The notes beneath the pieces were generated by a model. The model was given only the letters and a program-made list of their open reading frames with translations. It did no database searches and was not told where the DNA came from. DNA of 8,475 bases, from contig JAEDGW010000111.1 in the NCBI GenBank assembly GCA_016297325.1, positions 1 through 8,475 on the forward strand, given 5' to 3'. Below, piece by piece: positions 1 to 7,795 of this stretch. Origin of the DNA: Coprococcus sp. (GTDB lineage Bacteria > Bacillota > Clostridia > Lachnospirales > Lachnospiraceae). Positions within the stretch are counted from its first letter, which is position 1; every line of letters starts with the position of its first letter. The position numbers were made by a program, and so were the translations under genes.

Positions 1-55
1 TGTGCTGTGCTGTGCTGTGCTGTGCTGTGCTGTGCTGTGCTGTGCTGTGCTGTGC
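1..55. repeat. Perfect pentanucleotide tandem repeat, (TGTGC) x 11
   Basis: Eleven uninterrupted copies of TGTGC on the plus strand (GCACA on the minus strand) fill the first 55 bases and may continue beyond the window. Because five is not a multiple of three, gain or loss of one unit shifts any reading frame through it. Read on the minus strand, all three frames are free of stops and give the same five-residue cycle Ala-Gln-His-Ser-Thr. On the plus strand the cycle is Cys-Ala-Val-Leu-Cys. Perfect tracts of this length are uncommon in bacterial chromosomes and are typical of slipped-strand contingency loci. Because it begins at base 1, an assembly or contig-end artefact cannot be excluded. 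Confidence 0.95.
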
Positions 56-77
56 AATTATGCTTTCTGCTGCGCAT
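1..77 (-). CDS. Possible 5' end of a downstream gene containing the pentanucleotide tract (partial, speculative)
   Basis: On the minus strand an ATG at 77-75 is preceded by GGGAAGGGG (95-87), a fair Shine-Dalgarno sequence nine bases away. The frame reads Met-Arg-Ser-Arg-Lys-His-Asn-Cys-Thr and then enters the repeat as cycles of Ala-Gln-His-Ser-Thr, staying open to the window edge (25 codons visible). A second ATG at 81-79 stops after seven codons. If real, this gene would carry the repeat in its N-terminal coding region and be subject to frameshift switching. No family can be recognised from a low-complexity stub, and the open frame is partly a trivial result of the repeat having no stops, so this is only a candidate. 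Confidence 0.22.
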   Translation of the reverse strand, partial: MRSRKHNCTAQHSTAQHSTAQHSTA

Positions 78-86
78 ACATGTCAA
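57..86 (-). promoter_or_regulatory. Possible sigma-70-type promoter facing the repeat tract
   Basis: On the minus strand TTGACA (86-81), a perfect -35 consensus, is followed after 18 bases by CATAAT (62-57), a five-of-six match to the -10 TATAAT. Transcription would start a few bases later, inside the pentanucleotide repeat, so the leader of the transcript would be made of repeat units. This reading conflicts with the candidate start codon at 77-75, which would lie upstream of the transcript start. The two models should be treated as alternatives. The match was found by eye and could be chance. Confidence 0.3.
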
Positions 87-104
87 CCCCTTCCCGCTTT
101 TTTG

Positions 105-120
105 CTTTATCACTTTATCA
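105..120. repeat. Tandem 8-bp duplication (CTTTATCA x 2)
   Basis: Two perfect adjacent copies of CTTTATCA lie 8 bases past the stop codon of the last kinase gene. They may be a small replication-slippage scar. There is no sign of a functional role. Confidence 0.7.
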
Positions 121-127
121 TTCTACA

Positions 128-2359
128 TCATTTTTCCAATTCTGTCATCTTTTTCATTGAAGACATTCTGAGAACATCCTGCGTCGTGTTCTTCAGCTTT
201 GAAGAATCAATAGGCTTCATGATGTGTGCATTCATTCCCGCTGCTATGCTTCCCTGTACATCATCGCTGAACGCATTTGCACTCATTGCAACTATCGGGA
301 TAATCTTCGCATCCGCTCTGTCCATGGAACGTATGGTCCTTGCAGCCTCACGGCCTCCCATCACCGGCATCATGATATCCATAAACACTATATCATAATA
401 TCCAGGCTCTGACTCAGCGAACATATCTACTGCCTCCTGGCCATTTTCTGCACCGTATACCACAAAACCTTCACTCTCAAGCATGAACTGAGCGATCTCC
501 ATATTGAGTGCATTGTCCTCAACAACAAGCGCGCGCATGCCTTTCGTATCTATCGATTCCAGAATGTCATTCTTTGCCGTATTCTCAGCATTTGTATCCA
601 CCTTAAATGGAAGTGTGACAGAGAATGTAGAACCAACTCCCGGCTCGCTTGTGACATCAACGTGTCCACCCATGCGCTCCGCCAATTCCTTAACTATCGA
701 AAGTCCCAGGCCTGTTCCTGCATAGGTCGTTCTCGAATCACGTCCCTCCTGTGAAAATGGTTCGAATGCATGCTGCATGAATTCCCTGCTCATTCCTATT
801 CCGGTATCAGCGCACACGAATCTGAACACTGCATTTTCACCGTCAAATGAGAGCTCCTGGCTGCTTACGGTCACAGTTCCGTTCTCCTTGTTGTACTTCA
901 CCGCATTGCTTGCAAAGTTGTGCAGGATCTGTTTCAGGTGGACCGGACTTCCTATGAGGAAGATGTGGTCAATATGGCTGTTATCCCAGTCTATCACATA
1001 GGATATGCCATGATCTATGGCCTGCATCTCAGCCACCGTGTTCGACTCACCGAGCAGCTCCATAAGATTAAACGGCCGGTCCTCAAGTGTTATGGTTCCC
1101 GACTCAAGCTTGTTCATATCAAGGACATCATTCACAAGTGAGAGCAGATATCCTGACGCCTCCTTCATCTTGGCCCGGCATTCGCGCTGTTTCTCCATGT
1201 CGTCGGAGTAGTGTTCTGCTATCTCAAGCATCCCCTGTATTCCGTTGATGGGCGTTCTTATATCGTGGCTCATACGCCTGAGGAAATTGGTTTTGGATGC
1301 ACTGGCAAGCTTTGCCTCCTCCACAGCATCACTGAGCTGCTTCTGATACTCCATCTCACGCCGCTTCTCCATGTCTACATCCCTGACTATCGCAACCACC
1401 GCTGAGACCTTTCCCCTGATACGCTTCTCCTCAACCACCACAAGCTGGCACCACATCTCCCTGAAATCCTGGAAATAGAAGCTGACTCTCTCCTCAAGAT
1501 CAAGTCTGTCTGGAAGTGTCTCAAAGTCAAATATCTTAGAAAACTCGTCTCTGTACTCCGGAGCCACAAAATTGTCCCTGATCCTCTGTAGAGCCACATC
1601 CGTCGTCAGATTTGTCTGAAGGACATCGACCATGTAGTCGGGGCTCTGAAGCACCTCATATGTACCGTGAAGCAGATCCACCTGAGCCACTATGATACTT
1701 GTCTGTGTGGCTGCCTTGTACATATCTGTATACACCTTACGGCTTATATTGGACTCTGTATTTCTCCAGCTTATATACACTCCCGCCATAATCGACAACA
1801 ATATGTTAAGACTATCCATGCGAATGACTGCCGCATCTGCAAAGACCAGCTCACTTCCCATAAACACTACATATGCCAGCATACTTCCAAGCATATTTGC
1901 CAGAGGAAGTGTGTTGAATATCGCCGCCAGCAGCACAAATACAAGACAGCCCCTTATGGTAGGTTCATGCGGCTGAAGTATAGCTTCATATAATATTACA
2001 AGTGCATACCACACCACATTGAATATCGTCACCATCAGATACGCTGTTTTCACCGGATTGGATTTTCCCACACCGCGCGCAAGCAATATATGCAGAACCG
2101 CAATAACTGCCGTGCCCGCCACGAAAGGCAGTATATATATAACCTTCCATCCGATGGCTGTACATGTCAGCGCAATGATCATGAGCATAAGAGGATAGCT
2201 CACAGAGCAATATCCCTTCATCATGTTCAGGTTGTCCCTTGCAAGATACTTTTTATACTCCGCATAGAAATCATACTGTGATCCCGCACCATACTCTGTT
2301 CCCAGAGAAAACCATCTTCTCTTATAATTCTTCTGTTTTCTGTTTTGCCATATACCCAT
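128..2359 (-). CDS. Hybrid sensor histidine kinase/response regulator with six-helix membrane sensor (743 aa)
   Basis: This is a membrane kinase that autophosphorylates on histidine and passes the phosphate to its own receiver. After a charged cytoplasmic N-terminus come about six hydrophobic helices (roughly 57-71, 73-94, 105-125, 135-153, 156-174, 182-197) with short loops, so sensing is probably within the membrane. A PAS-like segment follows (about 218-328, ending in VRDVD), then a short coiled linker. The HisKA H-box is MSHDIRTP with His365. The HATPase domain shows an N-box with Asn485 and Lys488, a G1 box DTGIGM (518-523) and a G2 box GTGLGL (548-553). The receiver (about 608-730) has Glu614/Asp615, phospho-acceptor Asp661, Ser693 and Lys715. 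The receiver reads MPVMGG where MPVMDG is usual. All catalytic residues are present, so it should be active. The ATG at 2359-2357 follows GGGTGAT at good spacing, 22 bases after the preceding kinase gene, so the two are probably cotranscribed. The signal is unknown. Confidence 0.93.
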   Translation of the reverse strand: MGIWQNRKQKNYKRRWFSLGTEYGAGSQYDFYAEYKKYLARDNLNMMKGYCSVSYPLMLMIIALTCTAIGWKVIYILPFVAGTAVIAVLHILLARGVGKSNPVKTAYLMVTIFNVVWYALVILYEAILQPHEPTIRGCLVFVLLAAIFNTLPLANMLGSMLAYVVFMGSELVFADAAVIRMDSLNILLSIMAGVYISWRNTESNISRKVYTDMYKAATQTSIIVAQVDLLHGTYEVLQSPDYMVDVLQTNLTTDVALQRIRDNFVAPEYRDEFSKIFDFETLPDRLDLEERVSFYFQDFREMWCQLVVVEEKRIRGKVSAVVAIVRDVDMEKRREMEYQKQLSDAVEEAKLASASKTNFLRRMSHDIRTPINGIQGMLEIAEHYSDDMEKQRECRAKMKEASGYLLSLVNDVLDMNKLESGTITLEDRPFNLMELLGESNTVAEMQAIDHGISYVIDWDNSHIDHIFLIGSPVHLKQILHNFASNAVKYNKENGTVTVSSQELSFDGENAVFRFVCADTGIGMSREFMQHAFEPFSQEGRDSRTTYAGTGLGLSIVKELAERMGGHVDVTSEPGVGSTFSVTLPFKVDTNAENTAKNDILESIDTKGMRALVVEDNALNMEIAQFMLESEGFVVYGAENGQEAVDMFAESEPGYYDIVFMDIMMPVMGGREAARTIRSMDRADAKIIPIVAMSANAFSDDVQGSIAAGMNAHIMKPIDSSKLKNTTQDVLRMSSMKKMTELEK

Positions 2360-2381
2360 AGCATCACCCGTACTTCTCTAC
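2360..2381 (-). promoter_or_regulatory. Short intergenic gap with ribosome binding site for the 743-aa kinase
   Basis: Only 22 bases separate the TAG of the large kinase from the ATG of the small one. On the minus strand GGGTGAT (2370-2364) ends four bases before the start codon and matches the GGTGAT part of the extended Shine-Dalgarno complement. That places the GG at normal distance and supports the chosen start. There is no room for a separate promoter, so translation depends on the upstream transcript unless a promoter lies inside the preceding gene. Confidence 0.6.
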
Positions 2382-5300
2382 CTATCTTTTATCTTCTCTC
2401 CACACCTCAGCAAGCATCTCCTCAAGTTTGCCTATGTTCACAGGCTTTGACAGATGCCCGTTCATTCCGCTGGCTATGGAGCGTCTCACATCATCATCAA
2501 ATGCATTTGCACTCATGGCAACTATCGGCACTCTGTGACAATATTCCCTGTCTAAGAGTCTTATCCGTCTCGCAGCCTCCAGGCCGTCCATAACCGGCAT
2601 CATGATATCCATGAGGATCAGATCATAATATCCATCCTCAGCATTCTCTACACACGATACCGCTTCCTGACCATCATGAGCCTCATCGACCAGCATGCCT
2701 CTCTCCTCGAGAATAGCCTTTATTATCTCCATATTAAGCGCATTGTCCTCCACAGCCAGAACTCTTCTGCCTGTGAAATCAATCTTCTCGCCCTTTCGCT
2801 TTTCGGCTATATCTATCTGGGCAACCCTCTCAAGTCTCACTGTAAAGCTGAATGTACTTCCCTCACCCACAGCACTCTTGAGTCTTATGTCTGAATTCAT
2901 CATATGCACAAGTCTGTTGCTGATCGCAAGTCCAAGACCTGTACCCTGTTTTCTGGCATTTGCCGAGTCATCCGCCTGCTCAAATCTCTGGAAGATGAGC
3001 TGCTGCTTATCCTCAGGAATGCCTATTCCGTCATCTCTGACCTCAAAATATATATCAGAATATCTGCTATCCACAATAGTCTCACGAACCTTAAGTGACA
3101 CGTGGCCGCCCGCATTCGTGTACTTTGCAGCATTGCTGAGAAGATTGACGAGCACCTGGTTGAGCCTCAGCTCATCACCATAAAACCACTCATTTGTCAT
3201 GACTATATATTGCTTGAAGCTGATATCCTTCTCATGTATCTTTGCATCCATTATGGATGTGACACTGTTTATCATAGCCTTGATGCTGCACTTATCCAGA
3301 ACGATCTTCATCTTACCGCTCTCGATCTTGGACATATCAAGGATATCATTCAGGATTCCGAGCAGATATCCTGAAGCACTGTCTATCTTTTTCAGGCACT
3401 CAACCCTCTTCTCCTCAGTCTGTTCAGGTCTAAGCGCCACTTCAGTCATTCCTATGATTCCGTTCATAGGTGTTCTGATCTCATGGGACATACGTGCAAG
3501 GAAATCAGACTTCGCCTGCGCCGAGATATCATGTCTCTGGATATTTATCCTGTTCTGGATGATCGATACCATCTCCTCGAACATCTTCATCTCAGCTTCA
3601 TCCTTAAGGACATCCGGATCCATACCTATGAACAGAATACTTCCGCTGTACTGACCGGTGTCCAGCATGTGATAGATAACTCCACTGCAGCCCTTCACAA
3701 ATGCTCCATATACCGGATCGTCACTCCTTCCGTCCATCTCCTGTGCCATCTGAAGATGTCCGGCCGCCATGAACCGCTCATAATCGCTGTCATTACAATG
3801 TACTACGCTGCTCTGATCTACATCCGGCAGATCACGCTTCCACTGATATGTACGGCTGTTCGACATATATTCTCTTGAGAAACGAGTCACCACTATATCT
3901 GCGATATGATATTTCTCCTCCAGCTTGAGCGCAAGAAGATCCATGGACACACGCACGTCACTTCCCCTGTCAAACAGGTTGAGTGCTATGGATGAAAGGC
4001 TCATCTGATCCAGTCTGTCCACAGAGTCAATTCCGCACAGCTTAACCGCATAGGTATGGTCTATCTCAGCCTTCGTCATATTCTGGTATACAACATCTTC
4101 CAGCCCGTTTTTCTTTGCGCTGGCAAGTGCGACCCTCGCCTGGTCAAACACATCCTGGACACTCTCGATATTGCCATCCACCTGTGATATACCGATACGG
4201 AAGTTCATCTCAAGATAATTGTCATTTGTCAGCTCTTTGATCTCTTGTCTCAGTTCTTTCACGATATCCAGAATTTCCTGTACAGCTCTGCCAGGGAACC
4301 AGAGCAGAAGCTGATCCGCACCTGCTCTCATGAATATCGCCGACTCTATGTCACGGCTCGAACATATATCTATGATCAGTCCAGCGAATTTCTCAACTAC
4401 TATATCTCCGAATACGAGACCGTACTTCTCATTGATATGCGCAAATCTGTCGATATCCGTCATGAGGATCGTGCCATCCGGCACATCAGCTCTCGCAGTC
4501 TGGACAGCCTGCAGACCATATCCAAGTCTGTAGAATGATGTGAGCACATCGTATGTCTGCTCCTTCTGCTGTGCTTCCTCAAGCAGCTTTCTCTGATTTA
4601 TATTGTGTATACATCCAACAAGCCTCTCCTGCTCTCCGTCATCACCCATGGTGACTATTCCGTTCAGCTCAACCCATTCATAATCAGCCTCGTCACTCTC
4701 GCTAAGTCTAAACTGTACATACAGGGTATCTCTGGCTGCCTCTACCTCCTTTATAAGTCCGTCCTTATCCTCGGAATAAACTCTGTCATTATCTATGAAT
4801 TCCGGATGTTCACCACAATTCCAGATTCCATCATAGCCATCGCTGTTTACTATCTCCAGCATCTGCTCCTTCTTCCTGTATGTAAAGAACAGATCCTGCG
4901 AACTCTCAACAGCGATCCTGTATCTCTCCTTCTCCTCAAGAAGCTGTCCCTCGGTCTGCTTCTGGGAATCGGTAAGATTCTCTATGACATCATGGAGCTC
5001 ATCTATCTCCAATATGTTTGATGTACGGAAACTGTGTATGCCTTCCACTCCGCCTCTCAGGCTTTCCATGAGGCCGTATACAGGCTTTGTCACATATCTT
5101 GTGAGCAGGAACACAAGTATAGATGCCAGGATAACACTTACAAGTACAGCTATGATGATTATCCTGTATATGTCCTGTCCCATGCCATAGATGGAGTCGG
5201 CGGTGACAAAACCACACAATATCCAGTGCGTATCTGAGTATGGAACATTTGAACTGTACAGATTGAGTTCCTTGTCAACAGCGTATATATCCTGCTTTCC

Positions 5301-6284
5301 CACCTTTGCGCCGCGCACTTTTGATATATCATCCTTTTGTCTTATCAAGGTCAATCCCTGCGAATCCCTGGACACCGCATCATACAGAGTTCCTTTTCCA
5401 ACTATAGTCTCGTAGGTGTTATCACCTGTCTTAACCGCTATGGCATATCCCGCATTCAGATTGCCATCAAGATTCTTGACCGGAAGATAACTCTCAAGAT
5501 AATTCACACTTATCTCCACACCAAGAACACCGTACACAGTTCCTGCATATACAAGCGGCACGGAATAAGTTATCATCTTGTGGTTATCCATGTAGTTGTT
5601 CTCGAGTATAAATGGCTTTGACCAATATCCCAGATTGACCGTATCCACATCTGTATGTTCTTTCGCAGCCTCATAAGGCTTGTAGAAGAAGTCGTCACAG
5701 GTTCTGCGTCCGCTTCCCTCAAATGTGAATCTGGTCGTCCATGCACTGTCCAGTGATATGGACTCACCATGTGAAAGCTTCTTGCTCCCCCTCTCGAGAA
5801 GCAGATCTGTATTGGATGCTGTTCTGGTCTGTGGATCAGAATCTCTCAGAAAAAAACCGTTATATGTGGATCTGTCCGTTGTCAGATTTTCATTTGCAAG
5901 AACAAGGAATACTCCTGTGGTCTGATTGTACTGAAGAGCGTCCACCATATCAGGAAAAACCTCTTCAAGATACTTCTGCTGTACATCATCAGAGTCAAGA
6001 AATACGTTCATATCCAGAGAGTTATCCTTTAAAATGCCAGCCAGACTGCTGTTTAGGTACTCACCTTCTTTATATATGGAACTCCAATGCTCAACCATAT
6101 CCGTCTCCAGCACCACCTGCCTGTTCTCCACAGTGTGATTGTCCAGACTTATGACGTTGTCCGCCATGTCCTTGCGTATCCCACTGAGCACAAGAGTGAG
6201 CAATGGCACAAGGCCCTGGGTCACAACGATCACTATGATCGGCGCCAGAAATATCATGAGCAATGTTCTTTTTCTCTTAACCAT
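2382..6284 (-). CDS. Large hybrid sensor histidine kinase: dCache-HAMP/linker-PAS-degenerate GGDEF-GAF-like-HisKA-HATPase-receiver (1300 aa)
   Basis: Two membrane helices (about 7-33 and 373-395) flank an extracellular region of some 335 residues that looks like a double Cache sensor: YGVLGVEISVNYLESYLP at 251-268 is typical of the family. Inside the cell come a HAMP-like linker (397-445), a PAS fold (about 451-565), a GGDEF fold (about 577-735), a GAF-like region (about 775-915) and the kinase core. The H-box MSHEIRTP has His934. The N-box has Asn1047 and Asn1051, the G1 box is DDGIGI and the G2 box GTGLGL (1114-1119). The receiver has Glu1179/Asp1180, Asp1226, Ser1258 and Lys1280. The GGDEF motif is replaced by GADQL (655-659), with Glu changed to Gln, so cyclase activity is unlikely, although the DID segment (610-612) is kept. 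Kinase and receiver residues are intact. The gene lies 41 bases after the solute-binding protein gene, which suggests that protein or its ligand is sensed. The ATG at 6284-6282 follows AAGGTGGGG nine bases upstream. Confidence 0.93.
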   Translation of the reverse strand: MVKRKRTLLMIFLAPIIVIVVTQGLVPLLTLVLSGIRKDMADNVISLDNHTVENRQVVLETDMVEHWSSIYKEGEYLNSSLAGILKDNSLDMNVFLDSDDVQQKYLEEVFPDMVDALQYNQTTGVFLVLANENLTTDRSTYNGFFLRDSDPQTRTASNTDLLLERGSKKLSHGESISLDSAWTTRFTFEGSGRRTCDDFFYKPYEAAKEHTDVDTVNLGYWSKPFILENNYMDNHKMITYSVPLVYAGTVYGVLGVEISVNYLESYLPVKNLDGNLNAGYAIAVKTGDNTYETIVGKGTLYDAVSRDSQGLTLIRQKDDISKVRGAKVGKQDIYAVDKELNLYSSNVPYSDTHWILCGFVTADSIYGMGQDIYRIIIIAVLVSVILASILVFLLTRYVTKPVYGLMESLRGGVEGIHSFRTSNILEIDELHDVIENLTDSQKQTEGQLLEEKERYRIAVESSQDLFFTYRKKEQMLEIVNSDGYDGIWNCGEHPEFIDNDRVYSEDKDGLIKEVEAARDTLYVQFRLSESDEADYEWVELNGIVTMGDDGEQERLVGCIHNINQRKLLEEAQQKEQTYDVLTSFYRLGYGLQAVQTARADVPDGTILMTDIDRFAHINEKYGLVFGDIVVEKFAGLIIDICSSRDIESAIFMRAGADQLLLWFPGRAVQEILDIVKELRQEIKELTNDNYLEMNFRIGISQVDGNIESVQDVFDQARVALASAKKNGLEDVVYQNMTKAEIDHTYAVKLCGIDSVDRLDQMSLSSIALNLFDRGSDVRVSMDLLALKLEEKYHIADIVVTRFSREYMSNSRTYQWKRDLPDVDQSSVVHCNDSDYERFMAAGHLQMAQEMDGRSDDPVYGAFVKGCSGVIYHMLDTGQYSGSILFIGMDPDVLKDEAEMKMFEEMVSIIQNRINIQRHDISAQAKSDFLARMSHEIRTPMNGIIGMTEVALRPEQTEEKRVECLKKIDSASGYLLGILNDILDMSKIESGKMKIVLDKCSIKAMINSVTSIMDAKIHEKDISFKQYIVMTNEWFYGDELRLNQVLVNLLSNAAKYTNAGGHVSLKVRETIVDSRYSDIYFEVRDDGIGIPEDKQQLIFQRFEQADDSANARKQGTGLGLAISNRLVHMMNSDIRLKSAVGEGSTFSFTVRLERVAQIDIAEKRKGEKIDFTGRRVLAVEDNALNMEIIKAILEERGMLVDEAHDGQEAVSCVENAEDGYYDLILMDIMMPVMDGLEAARRIRLLDREYCHRVPIVAMSANAFDDDVRRSIASGMNGHLSKPVNIGKLEEMLAEVWREDKR

Positions 6285-6325
6285 GTAAATTTACCCCACC
6301 TTCTACAGACAAGTTCCCCGAATTA
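6285..6325 (-). promoter_or_regulatory. Intergenic gap with Shine-Dalgarno site and a 10-bp palindrome before the large kinase
   Basis: On the minus strand AAGGTGGGG (6302-6294) lies nine bases before the ATG of the large kinase. The bases directly between it and the start codon, together with the last G, form part of GTAAATTTAC (6294-6285), a perfect 10-base palindrome abutting the ATG. I see no terminator stem after the solute-binding protein gene and no convincing promoter, so cotranscription is likely. The palindrome may be a chance match, or a small operator or hairpin at the start site. Confidence 0.45.
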
Positions 6326-7795
6326 CTACTTGCTTTCTACTGACTGTGTCAGAGCTTCATTGAAGCCGTCATACCACGCATCAAATGCATCATCAGATGT
6401 GTACTGCTCTATAAGCTTTTCTCTTGATGCCTCATCCTTTGCGGCATCAACAGCAGCCTTTGCCCCGTCTGCAGCGTCAGACATGTTGTAAGTCAGCACA
6501 TTCCTCGCATCATAACCGTTATCGAAATTCTTAGTTGTGTAGAATTTGGTGTTGTCGAAATCGCCCATAACCTTTTCAATACATGCATACGCCTTCTCAT
6601 TTACCTCGATGTTGTTCTCCTCTACGATCTTGTTGAACTCATCGATACTGTTTGCCTCCTTGAGAACAGGGAGATATCCTGAATCACTGACGAATCTCAG
6701 ATTGTTCTCCTTCTGGGTAAACCATTTGAGGAACTCACATGAAGCGAACTCATGCTGCTCATCAGTCTTGGTTACAGCCATTCCTGCGCCCTGCTGAACT
6801 TTGTAGTTCTCACCGCCCTTCATGATAGGTGCATCCAGTACCACGTAGTCGATCGGATATGAATCATCATCCGTCTCAACGCTTTCAGGGAAATAGAATG
6901 TAGAAGATGTGGATCCTGTATATGCAATGATATCGCCGGTCTTCACATCATCAGAACGGAATTTGCCGTATGCTGCAAAATATCCCTTCACATACGGAAC
7001 GTAATAGTTGTCCCATAATCTTCTTATGAGGTCTTTATCTGTGTTAAATGTCACTTTGCTATTATCTACCTGGAAGATCTCAGTTCCCATCTGTCTCATA
7101 CCGATGACAAAATAGTTCGCCATGGCGTCTCTTCCGTAGAATGCCTTTCCATCATCCGGCACATCAGGAGTCTGCTCGTCTGTCCAGTTGTAATATTTCT
7201 CAGCTACTTCAACCACTCCTTCCATTGTATCAAGCTCATCAAGACTGCTTCCGGTGGCATCTGCAAATTTGTCCCAATCCGTCTTGTTGACCATCATAAC
7301 CTCGGTGGACTTTGCCACAGGAACAAGATATAATGCACCATCTTGTGCAAAATATCCCTCCTCCACATAGGAATCCACGTACTTATCCAGCTCATCCTGC
7401 GTGAAATACTGTGTCACATCAGTCAGCTTGCCCTGCTTCTGTACCGCATATGCAGTATCTGCATAAGACGAGAATATATTCGGAAGCTCCTCTGCTCCCA
7501 CGTTGCCTGCCAGTGAGTCAGTTACCGCCTGCTCAAGATCAGACACAGAGCCGTAGCTGTAGCTCTCTACATATATTCCCTCATCCTTACCCTTTGTGGC
7601 GTTGAACTCCTGCACAAGCGCATCAAATGTCGCCTGCTGTGTACCGTTGTAATAATGCCATACCGTAAGTGACACCGGATTATCCGGATCCAGCTTCACC
7701 TTCTTTGTTCCGTTGTCTCCAGAACCTCCGCAGCCTGAGAGCATGGCAAGAGCCAATGCTGCCACTGTCATCTTTGCAATAATCCTCTTTTTCAT
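6326..7795 (-). CDS. Extracellular solute-binding lipoprotein, family 1 (sugar-type), 489 aa
   Basis: This is a surface-anchored binding protein of the family 1 (UgpB/MalE-like) class that normally delivers sugars or similar solutes to an ABC importer. It begins with a basic n-region (KKRIIAK) and a hydrophobic stretch, then the lipobox LSGC with Cys22 as the lipidation site and a Gly/Ser-rich tether. The mature protein opens with LTVWHYYNG, the usual first strand of the family, and has the ordinary length for it. Later features include PVAKSTEVMMVNKTDWDKF (residues in the first-lobe crossover) and a cluster of aromatic residues near the C-terminus. No permease or ATPase gene is in the window. 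Its neighbours are an HPt gene and a hybrid kinase, which hints at a sensory role, possibly with the kinase's Cache domain. The ATG at 7795-7793 follows GAGAGGAGA at proper spacing. The substrate cannot be told from sequence. Confidence 0.92.
   Translation of the reverse strand: MKKRIIAKMTVAALALAMLSGCGGSGDNGTKKVKLDPDNPVSLTVWHYYNGTQQATFDALVQEFNATKGKDEGIYVESYSYGSVSDLEQAVTDSLAGNVGAEELPNIFSSYADTAYAVQKQGKLTDVTQYFTQDELDKYVDSYVEEGYFAQDGALYLVPVAKSTEVMMVNKTDWDKFADATGSSLDELDTMEGVVEVAEKYYNWTDEQTPDVPDDGKAFYGRDAMANYFVIGMRQMGTEIFQVDNSKVTFNTDKDLIRRLWDNYYVPYVKGYFAAYGKFRSDDVKTGDIIAYTGSTSSTFYFPESVETDDDSYPIDYVVLDAPIMKGGENYKVQQGAGMAVTKTDEQHEFASCEFLKWFTQKENNLRFVSDSGYLPVLKEANSIDEFNKIVEENNIEVNEKAYACIEKVMGDFDNTKFYTTKNFDNGYDARNVLTYNMSDAADGAKAAVDAAKDEASREKLIEQYTSDDAFDAWYDGFNEALTQSVESK

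Larger units (their letters stand above)
56..127. other. Intergenic region after the last kinase gene; no terminator seen
   Basis: These 72 bases separate the stop codon of the 743-residue kinase (TGA at 130-128) from the repeat tract. They contain a tandem duplication of the 8-mer CTTTATCA (105-112 and 113-120), a short A-run on the minus strand, and the candidate promoter and start codon described separately. I could not find a GC-rich stem followed by a T-run on the minus strand, so an intrinsic terminator for the operon is not evident here. Readthrough into whatever lies beyond base 1 is possible. Confidence 0.5.

Noticed and set aside
93..108. GC-AAAAAA-GC as a terminator hairpin after the last kinase gene
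   Set aside because: The stem would be only two base pairs and is followed by a G-rich, not T-rich, stretch on the minus strand.
12..398. Plus-strand open frame of 128 codons starting in the repeat tract
   Set aside because: Its beginning is only the repeat translated (Cys-Ala-Val-Leu-Cys cycles) and the rest is antisense to the receiver domain of the 743-aa kinase, with no ribosome binding site.
2128..2142. TATATATATA run in the small kinase gene
   Set aside because: It lies in the coding region for a membrane helix and encodes Ile/Tyr codons in frame; it needs no other explanation.
2695..3183. Plus-strand open frame of 162 codons inside the large kinase gene
   Set aside because: It is antisense to the conserved HATPase and receiver regions, has no recognisable domain or convincing Shine-Dalgarno site, and is explained by codon use of the real gene.
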